Source: an uncultured Lachnospiraceae bacterium (GTDB lineage: Bacteria; Bacillota; Clostridia; Lachnospirales; Lachnospiraceae). Taken from it: a DNA stretch of 64,000 nucleotides. The position numbers were made by a program, and so were the translations under genes. Shown here one piece after another: positions 25,096 to 34,761 of the stretch. The DNA is taken from positions 4,190 to 68,189 of the forward strand of contig CAJUTQ010000003.1 of the NCBI GenBank assembly GCA_910589265.1, read 5' to 3'. The stretch's first letter is position 1. The number at the start of each line of letters is the position of its first letter. The notes beneath the pieces were generated by a model. That model was not told the DNA's origin. It was given only the letters and a program-made list of their open reading frames with translations, and searched no databases.

Positions 25096-27379
25096 ACGCC
25101 TTTTTTTCAATTTCTTCTACTGCCTCATCCACAGTTATTTCCCCAAAGAGGGCTCTTGAACCTATTTCATAAATAATATTTTCTATTGTTTTATCTCCTG
25201 ATTTTACCTTTGTTAATTCTTCTACCAATTTAACTAAATTATCTCTCTCTATATTTTCAGGGGCTGTAATAGTAAAAGAGAACATTTCCCCTGTCTCTTT
25301 ATTTGTATAGCCAATGGAGCTTATTTCCTTCCCTGGCTCATATTCTTTTATTTGTTTTAAGAATGCCTCCTTATTTACTGGAAGCCCCTCTGCTCTATCT
25401 CCTCCTGTCCCAGACTGTACTTCTTCACTAAATATTTTTCTAATAAAGTCTTTTCCTAATTCTTTCTGGGAACTTTGGCTGTTCATTCCTATTACTGTAT
25501 GGGCTAAAAACTCGTTGGTATTTTCTCCTTTCCATCCATATCCTTTTTGAGCAGAAACTGCACTTGTCAAATACGGAAATCTATATAGGGCGTCTAAGCT
25601 GCCAATAGATAGTCTGCTATCCCCTTCTGCAATATTTAAAGCCCCATTCAGGATAGACAATCTACTTTCTATATAGATATCTCTATCCATTTTCATTCCT
25701 CCTGATGAATCCAACTGTTCTTTGCGTTTTTGTATTTCCAATTCGTCTACTCCAAGTATATCCGCATCATAAATTCTCTTTGCCAGTGTCAAAAAATTTC
25801 TAATGTTTTCTACATGTAGTGTATTATCCTCTTTTTTCCATTCATTGGAACATAACAAAGTTAAATATCTTAATGCCATTTCTTCTGAATAAAAACTACA
25901 AATAGTCCCATCTTTCTCTTTTTTCCTTATCTCTTCCATTTCCTCTGCCAAACTTTGGAGACTATCAATCTTGCTAATATTTTCCATAGGGCCTATCATG
26001 ATAGGAATAGAAAATCGAGCTGGAACAGCTTCTACAGTCTCTCCTGTTTTATAAGCATTGATTATAGGCAAAAACATTGTCCAGGACGCACTTATTTCTT
26101 CTAACAGGGGACTTAAATCTTCTAGCACTCCTCTATTTCTATATGATTCTATGTTCATTCCATCTAAAATGATTATATCTGGTCCCTTACCTGATAAAAT
26201 TTCCGTATTTAAATTTTTTATAGCATCTTCTTCTCTCATACCATCCTGTCCGTCTAGTCCTATACTATATTGGATATAGACCTGGGGATTTTCCTTTTGA
26301 TATTGGCTGATAGTCCTACGAATCATTTGATTTTCTTTCAAACTGAAAATTTTCAGTTGTTTGTCTGGCACTGTGGGAACTGTTTCATCATATGCAAACC
26401 GAACAATCTCTTCCTTTTGAGAAAACAGAACAAAGAAAGTATTGTCTTTAGTAATGCACATTGCATATAAATTACATGAAGGATCCCCAAAGGTACTTAA
26501 ACTGCCTTCTATTACTTGTTCCATCACGGTTCCATTAAGGACATGACGGTAAAGACCCTTATCACAAGCCAGATATAGAACATCCTCCTCTTCCCCTGGA
26601 ATAAGTAAAAGAGTTTTTGTATCTGCGTTATTTCCCAAACTTTTATTTATGTCATCCTGTATAAATTTAGATAGGGTTTTATCTTCCTCTAGTAATTGCC
26701 CTTTTTCCAAATCAAAACAATATACAGAATCTTGTGATATTCCTACAAAAACATTGCCAACAATGGCTCCATAATAAATGATTGTGTCTCCTTCAAAAAG
26801 TAGTTTTGTATCTCCAGTTTCCTTATTTATCTCATAAAAGCCTCCTTGTGAATCCGTTAAAAAAATACCTCCTTCGTGAGAAAAATGAAAATTATTGGCA
26901 GTCTTTCCTTCCATGCCATTTATATCAGTCCTCTTTCCTTCTTTGTCAAAAATAACGCCTAAAAATTCCATTCCCTCTTCTTCTTTCACTCCGTAAACAA
27001 GGCCAATACTTCCATCTTCTCCCCCTGATAAGCTCTCAATATATTCCTCGGTTGCAAACTGATTAAACCATGGGACTTCCCCTTGATTCCACGTTTCCCC
27101 TCCATCAAGGGAAACATAATAGTTTCCATAATTGTCAAATAAAGTCAGACTTCCATCACTGAGTCGAATTAATTCTCTTTTATACCCCAATCCTTCTGGA
27201 AGACTATATGCTGTTTCTATATAACGTCCCATAGAAGAGGCTGTATCCTTCTGATCTCCTTTGTCTTCCTCTATTCCCCTTTGATTATCCATATTTTCCT
27301 GTACTCTCACATTTTTTCCACATCCAGTAATATAAAAAATAAACAATAGCAGAAGTATTCTAAATATTTTTCTTTTCAT
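25076..27379 (-). CDS. large lipoprotein: BNR-repeat region plus solute-binding domain
   Basis: A 767-residue secreted lipoprotein. The signal peptide ends in a lipobox (FIFYITGC, Cys at about residue 20). Residues 50-340 look like a beta-propeller, with a clear Asp-box YVSLDGGETWNQ near 88-99 and several strand pairs of the type GGIFLTDSQGGFYEIN. From about 350 the protein continues as an ABC-type extracellular solute-binding protein (MIRRTISQYQKENPQVYIQY, GKGPDIIILDGMNIESY, ending in typical C-lobe helices). No permease or ATPase genes are adjacent, so a sensing or scavenging role is as likely as import. It follows a smaller lipoprotein gene by 17 bases. Confidence 0.72.
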   Translation of the reverse strand: MKRKIFRILLLLFIFYITGCGKNVRVQENMDNQRGIEEDKGDQKDTASSMGRYIETAYSLPEGLGYKRELIRLSDGSLTLFDNYGNYYVSLDGGETWNQGEVPWFNQFATEEYIESLSGGEDGSIGLVYGVKEEEGMEFLGVIFDKEGKRTDINGMEGKTANNFHFSHEGGIFLTDSQGGFYEINKETGDTKLLFEGDTIIYYGAIVGNVFVGISQDSVYCFDLEKGQLLEEDKTLSKFIQDDINKSLGNNADTKTLLLIPGEEEDVLYLACDKGLYRHVLNGTVMEQVIEGSLSTFGDPSCNLYAMCITKDNTFFVLFSQKEEIVRFAYDETVPTVPDKQLKIFSLKENQMIRRTISQYQKENPQVYIQYSIGLDGQDGMREEDAIKNLNTEILSGKGPDIIILDGMNIESYRNRGVLEDLSPLLEEISASWTMFLPIINAYKTGETVEAVPARFSIPIMIGPMENISKIDSLQSLAEEMEEIRKKEKDGTICSFYSEEMALRYLTLLCSNEWKKEDNTLHVENIRNFLTLAKRIYDADILGVDELEIQKRKEQLDSSGGMKMDRDIYIESRLSILNGALNIAEGDSRLSIGSLDALYRFPYLTSAVSAQKGYGWKGENTNEFLAHTVIGMNSQSSQKELGKDFIRKIFSEEVQSGTGGDRAEGLPVNKEAFLKQIKEYEPGKEISSIGYTNKETGEMFSFTITAPENIERDNLVKLVEELTKVKSGDKTIENIIYEIGSRALFGEITVDEAVEEIEKKASIYLAE

Positions 27380-27396
27380 ATTTATGTTTCACCCTT

Positions 27397-27882
27397 TTAT
27401 TCTTCAAAAATACTTATTTCTATTACATTTGCAGCAAAAATATCTTCATCATAACTCCCTTGTATTTCCACGCTTTGTTTGATTTCTAAATTCTCTTCTC
27501 CCCCTTCAAAAGATGTTACATCTGTTTCTGTATCTATTCCCATATTTTTTATTTTTTTTACTATCCATCTTGTCTGTTCTGTATATTTAACTGGGATGAG
27601 GGTCTTATCTATTAAACTAGAAACCATTACATTGTCTTCTACTTCTGCTTTATCTAGTACAAACTCCCCTTCACCTATGGATTCTACATTTCCATATAAT
27701 GTTTCCATCTCCTTTCCTATGTCTGTTTCATCCCTTTTTCCCCCAGACTCTGTTTCCTTTTCTCCTGTTTCTTCTTGTACAGTATTTGATTTTATTACTA
27801 TTGCATCTTTCTCCTTTTGCCCACACCCTATACATCCATAGGCTGTCCATATGGCAAGAATGGCTAAAACCCATTTTTTCAT
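27397..27882 (-). CDS. small lipoprotein of unknown function
   Basis: About 161 residues from the ATG at 27882 (MKKWVLA, with GGGAG upstream). The signal peptide ends at a lipobox-like TAYGCIGC. A low-complexity acidic spacer follows (EETGEKETESGGKRDET), then a folded region of about 100 residues with no domain I recognise (GNVESIGEGEFVLDKAEVED). The pattern GxVxxIxxxxFVLxK is reminiscent of small OB-type or DUF-type surface lipoproteins, but I do not assign it. Co-transcribed with the large lipoprotein 17 bases downstream. Confidence 0.7.
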   Translation of the reverse strand: MKKWVLAILAIWTAYGCIGCGQKEKDAIVIKSNTVQEETGEKETESGGKRDETDIGKEMETLYGNVESIGEGEFVLDKAEVEDNVMVSSLIDKTLIPVKYTEQTRWIVKKIKNMGIDTETDVTSFEGGEENLEIKQSVEIQGSYDEDIFAANVIEISIFEE

Positions 27883-27910
27883 ATTTTTTTCATCTCCCAA
27901 CTCTATAATT

Positions 27911-27936
27911 TTTTATAAAAAGGGCTATGCCCCTTT
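27911..27936 (-). terminator. terminator after the MATE gene
   Basis: AAAGGG (27919-27924) pairs with CCCTTT (27931-27936) around a 6-base loop; on the minus strand the stem runs into TTTTATAAAAAATT. Lies 36 bases after the MATE stop codon. Confidence 0.6.
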
Positions 27937-27971
27937 CCATTTAGAATATAGAATCTTCTTCTAATTATTTT

Positions 27972-29306
27972 CTAAAATGGTGCATAGCCGTATACTTTCT
28001 TATAACGAATCAAATAAAAACAGGAAAGAAATAATGTTAGAAATTCTGCAACAGGGACTGCAATCCATACCCCATTTACCCCTAGTACAAAAGGAAGAAG
28101 TATAATACATATAGCAATAAATATAAAAGTTCTTGCAAAAGAAATAATTGCAGATATTTTTCCATTGGAAAGGGCTGTAAACATGGCAGAGGCAAAAATA
28201 TTCATTCCTGCTAAAAAATAGTTAAAAGAAAAGAGAAAAAATCCATGTACAGCAATTTCATAGATTCCCTCTTCCCTAGATGTAAAAATCCCTACAATGA
28301 CTGGTGTAAATAAAAGGGCCAATATGGCCACAATAAGGGAGGATACAGGGACAAATTTCAGACAAATACCATAAACTTTTTGTAAAAGTTGTCGATTGCC
28401 GCTTCCATAATTGAAGCTAATAACAGGGGCAACTCCCATAGAAAATCCCAAGTATAAAGCATTAAATAAAAATTGTCCATATAGTACTATAGTAATTGCA
28501 GCGACTCCGTCCTCTCCTAAAAGACGAAGCATAATAATATTAAATAAGTAAGTTATAATTGCACTGGAAAGATTGCTTACCATCTCTGAAGAACCATTCA
28601 TGCAGCTTTGAAGAAGCATCTTAAAATCTGCCTTAGGCATTGTAAAAAATAAGCTGTGTCTAGAAAAGGAAAAATACAAAAGTCCTATTATAGCAGGCAC
28701 CAACTGTCCGAAGCCTGTTGCCAATGCTGCCCCAGCAATTCCCATTTGAGCAGGTCCCATCAGTACATAATCCATTAATATATTGGTAACTCCGCCCAAA
28801 ATAGTCATTGTCAATCCTATATTGGGACGACCTGCTGTGACAAAAAATGTTTGAAAGAGCAATTGAAGCATACAGGCAGGAGCAAAAAATAAAGAAATCT
28901 GAAGATATGTCTTGCAATCTCCTAATAGTATTTTTGTAGAACCTAACACTTTGCAAAGCTCCTCCAGAAAAATGGTTCCAATGGCCATCATGAGAAGTCC
29001 CCCTGCAACTCCTGCTACTATGAGAAAGGTAAAGTCTCTCCTAGCCTCTTCCTCTTTCCCCTCACCTAACTTTTTTGCTATAACTGCGCTGCCTCCAGTA
29101 GCCAGCATGATTCCTATAGCCATTAATATATTGATAATGGGAAATACAATATTTAGTGCTGAAAGTGCATTGCTTCCTACAAGCCTAGACAAAAAAATTC
29201 CGTCTACAATTGTATATAAGGACATAAAGACCATCATAACCATTGTAGGCAAAGCAAACTGAAGTAATGAAAAAAATCCAAAATCCTTACTAATTGAATT
29301 CGACAT
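27972..29306 (-). CDS. MATE family efflux transporter
   Basis: A 444-residue protein with about twelve membrane helices in two similar halves. The N-terminal half has the family pattern LPTMVMMVFMSLYTIVDGIFLS and GSNALSALNIVFPI; the second half repeats a related helix set from about 235. Such proteins export drugs or metabolites in exchange for sodium or protons. Monocistronic with its own terminator; a regulator is not adjacent. Confidence 0.9.
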   Translation of the reverse strand: MSNSISKDFGFFSLLQFALPTMVMMVFMSLYTIVDGIFLSRLVGSNALSALNIVFPIINILMAIGIMLATGGSAVIAKKLGEGKEEEARRDFTFLIVAGVAGGLLMMAIGTIFLEELCKVLGSTKILLGDCKTYLQISLFFAPACMLQLLFQTFFVTAGRPNIGLTMTILGGVTNILMDYVLMGPAQMGIAGAALATGFGQLVPAIIGLLYFSFSRHSLFFTMPKADFKMLLQSCMNGSSEMVSNLSSAIITYLFNIIMLRLLGEDGVAAITIVLYGQFLFNALYLGFSMGVAPVISFNYGSGNRQLLQKVYGICLKFVPVSSLIVAILALLFTPVIVGIFTSREEGIYEIAVHGFFLFSFNYFLAGMNIFASAMFTALSNGKISAIISFARTFIFIAICIILLPFVLGVNGVWIAVPVAEFLTLFLSCFYLIRYKKVYGYAPF

Positions 29307-29454
29307 ATAATCCTCCTATCTAATGTTGTGTTTGTTCAATACTGCCCAACGGGATTTGTCTAAATATCATAAAGTATAGTATAACACGATAGTCAAGATC
29401 TTTTCTTTTCATTACTTCTTTCAAATTTTTGTGGGCATATATTTCGTTTATAAG

Positions 29455-29506
29455 CAAAAAAACACCTCATAAAATCAATGTTTTATTTATTTAGATTTTA
29501 CGAGGT
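29455..29506 (-). terminator. terminator after the YciI-like gene
   Basis: Arms ACCTCATAAAATC (29464-29476) and GATTTTACGAGGT (29494-29506) form a 13-pair stem with one G-T pair; on the minus strand the stem is followed by GTTTTTTTGC. It sits 52 bases past the YciI-like stop. Confidence 0.75.
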
Positions 29507-29557
29507 ATATTTTTTATTCTTTTTTAAAATTCTTACCATTTTGTACTACATTCTTTA

Positions 29558-29848
29558 TTAGAACCATTCCGCCGCCTTTGGGTTTTTGTAATGGGCATCA
29601 AAAGATACCACCCGATAGGTCTGAATACCTGCCTGAAAAAACGGCTCCTGTGCAAGATAATCCTCAATCTGTTGGCGGGATTTTGCCTTCATTACAAATA
29701 CAACCCCATCCATCCCTTTCTTCAAACCAGAAAATAGAATCATTCCTGCATCCATGGCTTTTTTTGTGTAAGCCTTATGCTCTTTCATCAGTTCGTCATT
29801 CATATTAGGATGCTCCACCAAATTACCCTCAATCATAAAAAATTCCAT
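29558..29848 (-). CDS. YciI-like protein
   Basis: A 96-residue protein of the dimeric ferredoxin-like YciI fold: MIEGNLVEHPNM, LMKEHKAYTKKAMDAG with the family histidine, and a strand-helix end SRQQIEDYLAQEPFFQAGI. Members are small enzymes or ligand-binding proteins of uncertain role. GAGG ribosome site 7 bases upstream of the ATG. Transcribed alone or with the weak reading frame just upstream. Confidence 0.78.
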   Translation of the reverse strand: MEFFMIEGNLVEHPNMNDELMKEHKAYTKKAMDAGMILFSGLKKGMDGVVFVMKAKSRQQIEDYLAQEPFFQAGIQTYRVVSFDAHYKNPKAAEWF

Positions 29849-30036
29849 TGTTCTTCCTCATATCCTATTAAAGTAGTAGTTTTTAATGTTCCTCTCCAAG
29901 AACAGATATTTCCATACAGACATTCTCCCAGGTTTTTGCAATCAATGTATTCTCTAACGTTTTTCGAATGTTGCACGAGCCTGATCTGTTCCCTAAAAAG
30001 GCTGCCAAAACTATCTTCGTCAGTCTCCTTTATCAT
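29833..30036 (-). CDS. weak 67-residue reading frame overlapping the YciI-like start
   Basis: Runs in the same direction as the YciI-like gene and overlaps its start by 16 bases. The protein (begins MIKETDEDSFGSLF, contains CKNLGECLYGNICSW) matches nothing I recognise. The only ribosome-site-like sequence (GGAGT) is too close to the ATG. It may be the end of a decayed gene rather than a live one. The surrounding 29.85-30.14 kb otherwise holds nothing. Confidence 0.2.
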   Translation of the reverse strand: MIKETDEDSFGSLFREQIRLVQHSKNVREYIDCKNLGECLYGNICSWRGTLKTTTLIGYEEEQWNFL

Positions 30037-30138
30037 ACTCCGAAATAAATAGCTAATGGGATTATAAACTTTTAGGAAAAGAAAAAGAATCCTCCTCAGT
30101 GATCACAACTAAAGATACGGATTCCCTTTAAAAAATAA

Positions 30139-30222
30139 TGCCGGTGACCGGACTTGAACCGGTACAGGATTGCTCCCGAAGGATTTTAAGTCCTTTGCGT
30201 CTGCCTATTCCGCCACACCGGC
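30139..30222 (-). tRNA. tRNA-Leu (TAA)
   Basis: 84-base class II tRNA on the minus strand: acceptor GCCGGTG/CACCGGC, anticodon loop CTTAAAA with anticodon TAA, a variable arm (TCGGGAGCAATCCTGT region) and T arm CCGGTTCAAGTCCGG. Confidence 0.96.
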
Positions 30223-30489
30223 ATACATAGAAATATAAACTTGTTCTCTTTCTTACTTGATGTGGAAGTTAAATCTTCCACATCTTAATCTTTCTTATTT
30301 ATATTTTGATGTTTTGTTCAAAAGGTATTTTCCTTTCTATGATACAATAAAAACGTTTAAATTTCCCTACAGAGTTTCATACTTTTGTATATTTTAAAAC
30401 TATATTCATTTATACAAAAATAGCGATCATAACCTTTTGACTTTGGTATTGTATCATATTTTTATTAAAACTTCAAGGCTGTTTTTTAT

Positions 30490-32607
30490 TTATATAATAA
30501 ATAGGACATCTTTCTTTGTCACCTGTCTTAACAATATGGCCGAAGTCCCAGGCATAACTATATGAAGTTTACCCATCTCCACCTGATAACGTGTTGGTTT
30601 TGTATAAAAGCCTTGTGAGTCTGTCATTATTTTGCATTCCAGCACTGCATCCTTTGGAATTTCAATATCAGAAAGTTTTACTTCTATGTCCTTCTCATAG
30701 TTGTTATTATTCACAATGATAACACATTGGTTTTTCAGGGTAAATCTTCCATATGCCACTACATTATATTCTGCTGCTATAAACTTTAGGGAACCTGTCT
30801 TTAATTCTTCACACTTTTTTCGTATCTCTATTAATTTTCTATGAAATTCAATTAATTCCTGATCTTCTTTGCCCCAAGGATAGGTTCTTCTGTTATCGGG
30901 ATCTGTAAACCCACATAATCCAGCCTCATCTCCATAGTAAATGGTAGGAGCACCTGTCCAAGTCATCTGCATGAGAATGGCCTCCCTAAATACTGCCTTG
31001 TTCACTCCTTCATTAGCTGCCTCTGAACCTAAATTATTCATTCGCCCCACTTTATGATTCGTCCTTGTAAGAAATCGGGAATGATCATGGTTTGATAATT
31101 GATTCATGGAAACTTCCAAAGAAGGCCACGGAAAATGAGCGCTGTTATGGATCATAGCATCACAAAAGCTTGTAGCATTTCCATACAAATCCTCTCTGTA
31201 ATCATCACTGTGCTTCTCCATACCTGTTAAAAACCAGGTAATAGGTTCCATAAATGCGTCATAGTTCATGACTGTATCCCATTCTCTTCCATTCAGCCAT
31301 TCTCTTGGATTTCCATAATGCTCTGCCAAAATAATAGCATTTGGATTTGCCTCTTTGACAGCCCTTCTAAAATCACTCCAAAATTGATGATTCATCTGAG
31401 AACTATGTCCAAGATCTGCAGCTACATCCAGCCTCCATCCATCCGCATTGTATGGGGGAGAAACCCACTTTCTCCCTATATCCAATATATATTGATATAG
31501 CTTTGGGGAACCTTCATAATTTAACTTTGGTAATGTGTCATGTCCCCACCAGCCATCATACGTGTGATTATAAGGCCATTCATTCCCATAAAAATGAAAA
31601 AAGTTTTTATAAGGGCTTTCTTTTGAAATGTAAGCTCCTTTTTCATATCCCTCTTCCTCTTCATAGATCCTTTCCCTATCCATCCATTTGTTAAAAGAAC
31701 CGCAATGGTTAAATACTCCATCTAATATAACTTTAATGTTCCTTTTATGAGCCTGCTGTACCAATTGTATAAATAGTAAGTTACTGGCCTCTAAATTTTC
31801 TTTGTTTGTCACCCTTATTTTATACTTGCTGGCAAAACGGTTTTCCCACATGCCTTCTGATAAGACTTCTCCTCCATCTTTGACAATTTTTCCAATGTGA
31901 GGATCAATGTAATCATAATCTTGTATGTCATATTTATGATTAGAAGGAGACACAAAAAGAGGATTGAAATAAATAGCTTCCACTCCTAACTTTTCCAAAT
32001 AATCTAATTTATCAATGACTCCTTGAATATCTCCTCCATAAAATTCCCTGACACCCATAGCATTGGGAAGCTTATTCCAGTCATCCACTTTTACTGTCTT
32101 CTCTCCAATATAAAAATACTCATTTGTCTCCACACTGTTGCTTTTGTCCCCATTATAAAACCGATCAATGTATATTTGGTACATGACCGCCCCTTTTGCC
32201 CATTTAGGCGTTTTAAATCCAGGGATAATCAAAAAATTGTAGTATTCTTCGGCGTTTTTCACAACACCTCTCTGATCGTAAAAACACCATGCCTTTCCTG
32301 TAATAATTTGAAAATAGTACTTTACTATGCTGCTGTCAAGCTGGATCTCCTGCTCATAATAATCAAATTCATCGCTGCTAAATGCTTTTGTCATTAAAAA
32401 ACTTTCTCTATTACAAATAAGAAATACTCTATCTACATTATTTTTTGCAACTCGAAACCGAATAGTCACTAAGCCGTATGCGTTTGGTTCTTGAGGAATG
32501 ACATAATCTGCAGATGAATCAGAAAATAATGCGCTCTTATTTAAAACAGGGCGCATTTCTGCAATATAATTTTGTGGCATTCTTCTTAAATGACTATTGA
32601 AAATCAT
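30490..32607 (-). CDS. GH13 alpha-glycosidase (neopullulanase/cyclomaltodextrinase type)
   Basis: A 705-residue, cytoplasmic (no signal peptide) glycoside hydrolase. An N-terminal CBM34-like beta domain (to about 130) precedes the catalytic barrel. Catalytic blocks are DGVFNHCG, the nucleophile Asp in DGWRLDVAADLG, the acid Glu in IILAEHYG and the transition-state Asp in LSNHDHSRF. This architecture is that of intracellular enzymes cleaving cyclodextrins, pullulan or maltodextrins. A palindrome 40 bases upstream suggests control by a LacI-type sugar regulator. No sugar transporter is adjacent. Confidence 0.88.
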   Translation of the reverse strand: MIFNSHLRRMPQNYIAEMRPVLNKSALFSDSSADYVIPQEPNAYGLVTIRFRVAKNNVDRVFLICNRESFLMTKAFSSDEFDYYEQEIQLDSSIVKYYFQIITGKAWCFYDQRGVVKNAEEYYNFLIIPGFKTPKWAKGAVMYQIYIDRFYNGDKSNSVETNEYFYIGEKTVKVDDWNKLPNAMGVREFYGGDIQGVIDKLDYLEKLGVEAIYFNPLFVSPSNHKYDIQDYDYIDPHIGKIVKDGGEVLSEGMWENRFASKYKIRVTNKENLEASNLLFIQLVQQAHKRNIKVILDGVFNHCGSFNKWMDRERIYEEEEGYEKGAYISKESPYKNFFHFYGNEWPYNHTYDGWWGHDTLPKLNYEGSPKLYQYILDIGRKWVSPPYNADGWRLDVAADLGHSSQMNHQFWSDFRRAVKEANPNAIILAEHYGNPREWLNGREWDTVMNYDAFMEPITWFLTGMEKHSDDYREDLYGNATSFCDAMIHNSAHFPWPSLEVSMNQLSNHDHSRFLTRTNHKVGRMNNLGSEAANEGVNKAVFREAILMQMTWTGAPTIYYGDEAGLCGFTDPDNRRTYPWGKEDQELIEFHRKLIEIRKKCEELKTGSLKFIAAEYNVVAYGRFTLKNQCVIIVNNNNYEKDIEVKLSDIEIPKDAVLECKIMTDSQGFYTKPTRYQVEMGKLHIVMPGTSAILLRQVTKKDVLFII

Positions 32608-32645
32608 TTTTACACCCTCCCTCTATGTATGCCTTCTTACTATAA

Positions 32646-32667
32646 TATATTATTTGCAAATAATATA
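32646..32667. promoter_or_regulatory. perfect 22-base palindrome, possible operator of the GH13 gene
   Basis: A perfectly symmetrical sequence centred on GC: the half-site TATATTATTTG is followed directly by its reverse complement. It lies 39-60 bases upstream of the GH13 start codon. The core TTTGCAAA resembles LacI/MalR-family operators. Very AT-rich DNA makes chance palindromes easier, but 11 of 11 base matches is notable. Confidence 0.5.
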
Positions 32668-32730
32668 CAATACATATCATTCCCTTCTTATCTTGAATGC
32701 AAAAGTTTTTTGTAAAATCTCGCTTCAAGA

Positions 32731-32760
32731 AAAAAAGACAGCCTTTCGATCTGCTGTCTT
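32731..32760 (-). terminator. terminator after ftsH
   Basis: AAAGACAGC (ending 32742) and GCTGTCTTT (from 32753) form a stem with a 10-base loop; A- and T-runs flank both sides, so it can work in both directions. On the minus strand it ends the ftsH transcript. The remainder of the 314-base gap between the GH13 gene and ftsH contains only the palindrome at 32646-32667. Confidence 0.7.
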
Positions 32761-32921
32761 TTTTTTTGGAGAAGGTATTTCTTCTTATGGGGTATAGCAA
32801 AAAACTATATCATGTATCGGGGGTACAAACATATTATAGCAAGATCATTAAAAATCGTCTACAATCAGCATTCACAAATATTCCAAAGTTGAACTTTCTT
32901 TTTTATGAATAATGCACAGTG

Positions 32922-34739
32922 TCAACCTCTTCCTTGGAACAAAGCTTCAAACTCATCTCTTCCAATCTTTTCTTTTTCTAACAAAAGTTGAGCACAAGTA
33001 TGGAGTACATCTTTATATTCTTCTATAATTGCCTTTGCCTTTTTATAGCAGTCATCAATCATACTTTTTACTTCCATGTCAATTTTACCTGCAACTGTCT
33101 CACTATGGCTTCTTGTATGGGCTAAATCTCTTCCAATAAATACTTCATCGTCATCTGAATCGTAATTGATTACACCAATAGCCGCAGACATGCCATACTT
33201 TGTAACCATTTTTCTGGCAGTCTGGGTCGCCTTTTTAATATCACTGGAAGCCCCTGTTGTTATATCATCAAAAATCATTTCTTCTGCTATTCTGCCCCCT
33301 AATGACACCATAATATCCTGAAGCATTTTTCCCCTTGTATTGAACATTTCGTCCCTATCAGGTAAGGGCATTGTATACCCTGCTGCTCCTACTCCTGTAG
33401 GAATAATGGATACAGAATAAACGGGACCTACATCTGGCAGCACATGAAATAAAATTGCATGGCCAGCCTCATGGTAGGCTGTAATTTTTTTCTCCTTTTC
33501 ACTAATCACTTTACTACGTTTCTCTGTACCAATCCCCACTTTGACAAAAGCACTCTTAATATTATCTTGTGTAATATAATGTTGTTCATCTCTTGCAGCA
33601 AAAATAGCTGCCTCATTTAACAGATTTTCCAAATCTGCACCAGTAAATCCAGAAGTTGTCTGGGCTATCTGTCCTAAGTCCACATCATCGCCCAAAGGCT
33701 TATTTTTTGCATGAACTTGAAGAATTTCTTTTCTTCCCTTTATATCAGGGGTTCCTACTCCTACCTTCCTGTCAAAACGGCCTGGACGCATAATTGCTGG
33801 ATCTAAAATATCCACTCTGTTTGTTGCTGCCATGACAATAATTCCTTCATTTACTCCAAAACCATCCATTTCCACTAAAAGCTGATTCAATGTCTGTTCT
33901 CTTTCGTCATGTCCTCCCCCCATGCCAGTTCCTCTCCTTCTGGCAACTGCGTCAATCTCATCAATAAAAATAATGCAAGGAGCATTTTTTTTAGCATCAA
34001 TAAATAAATCCCTCACTCTAGATGCTCCCACTCCTACAAACATCTCCACAAAATCAGAGCCAGAAATGCTGAAAAAGGGTACTCCTGCTTCCCCTGCTAC
34101 TGCCTTTGCCAATAAAGTTTTTCCTGTTCCCGGAGGGCCTACCAACAAGACTCCTTTTGGTATTCTAGCCCCAACAAGTATATATTTTTTAGGAGTTTTT
34201 AAGAAGTCAACAATCTCTTTTAATTCCTCCTTTTCTTCATTTAAACCTGCCACCTCTTTAAAAGTAACTGTATTTTCGCCATTGATCATTTTCGCCCGGC
34301 TTTTTCCAAAATTCATCATCTTTCCGCCGCCGCCAGCATTTGATTGGTTGTTCATCATAGTAAACAGAAAAAAAACAACTGCCAGGATGATCAAGCTAGG
34401 TACAAGATATGTGACAAACCAGCTTTCCCTTAGCACATCCCCCTCCCTATATGGAATTCCCTCTCCATACAGGAGGCTGGCCTCTTTGGAAGTATCTGAC
34501 ACGTATAAATCCTTTACCTCTCCATTTTTCAACGTAACCTCTAAAATTCCTGTAGGCACTTCCGCATTTTTCTGTATTTCTACTATTACTATATTTCCAT
34601 CTTCCATATCTTTCCGATAGTCTTCATAGGTTCGGTAATCGTTATTATCCATCCAAAGATTGTTTAAAAAGAATGTCAGACAAACTACTCCCAATATAAT
34701 AAGTAAATAGAAACCTAATCCTTTACTGCTTTTATTCAA
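32922..34739 (-). CDS. ftsH: ATP-dependent zinc metalloprotease FtsH
   Basis: A 605-residue membrane-bound AAA+ protease for quality control of membrane and regulatory proteins. Two N-terminal helices (about 8-26 and 112-130) bracket a small outer domain; the AAA module has Walker A GPPGTGKT (about 203), Walker B CIIFIDEID and the SRH region; the protease zinc site is HEAGH (about 424) with a distal Asp. It follows hpt by 22 bases, the conserved tilS-hpt-ftsH order, and ends at a hairpin terminator. Confidence 0.96.
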   Translation of the reverse strand: MNKSSKGLGFYLLIILGVVCLTFFLNNLWMDNNDYRTYEDYRKDMEDGNIVIVEIQKNAEVPTGILEVTLKNGEVKDLYVSDTSKEASLLYGEGIPYREGDVLRESWFVTYLVPSLIILAVVFFLFTMMNNQSNAGGGGKMMNFGKSRAKMINGENTVTFKEVAGLNEEKEELKEIVDFLKTPKKYILVGARIPKGVLLVGPPGTGKTLLAKAVAGEAGVPFFSISGSDFVEMFVGVGASRVRDLFIDAKKNAPCIIFIDEIDAVARRRGTGMGGGHDEREQTLNQLLVEMDGFGVNEGIIVMAATNRVDILDPAIMRPGRFDRKVGVGTPDIKGRKEILQVHAKNKPLGDDVDLGQIAQTTSGFTGADLENLLNEAAIFAARDEQHYITQDNIKSAFVKVGIGTEKRSKVISEKEKKITAYHEAGHAILFHVLPDVGPVYSVSIIPTGVGAAGYTMPLPDRDEMFNTRGKMLQDIMVSLGGRIAEEMIFDDITTGASSDIKKATQTARKMVTKYGMSAAIGVINYDSDDDEVFIGRDLAHTRSHSETVAGKIDMEVKSMIDDCYKKAKAIIEEYKDVLHTCAQLLLEKEKIGRDEFEALFQGRG

Positions 34740-34761
34740 ATTACGATCCTCCTCTCCTTGT

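Noticed and set aside
32697..32912. Plus-strand frame of 71 codons between the GH13 gene and ftsH
   Set aside because: It runs through the ftsH terminator hairpin and has no ribosome site.
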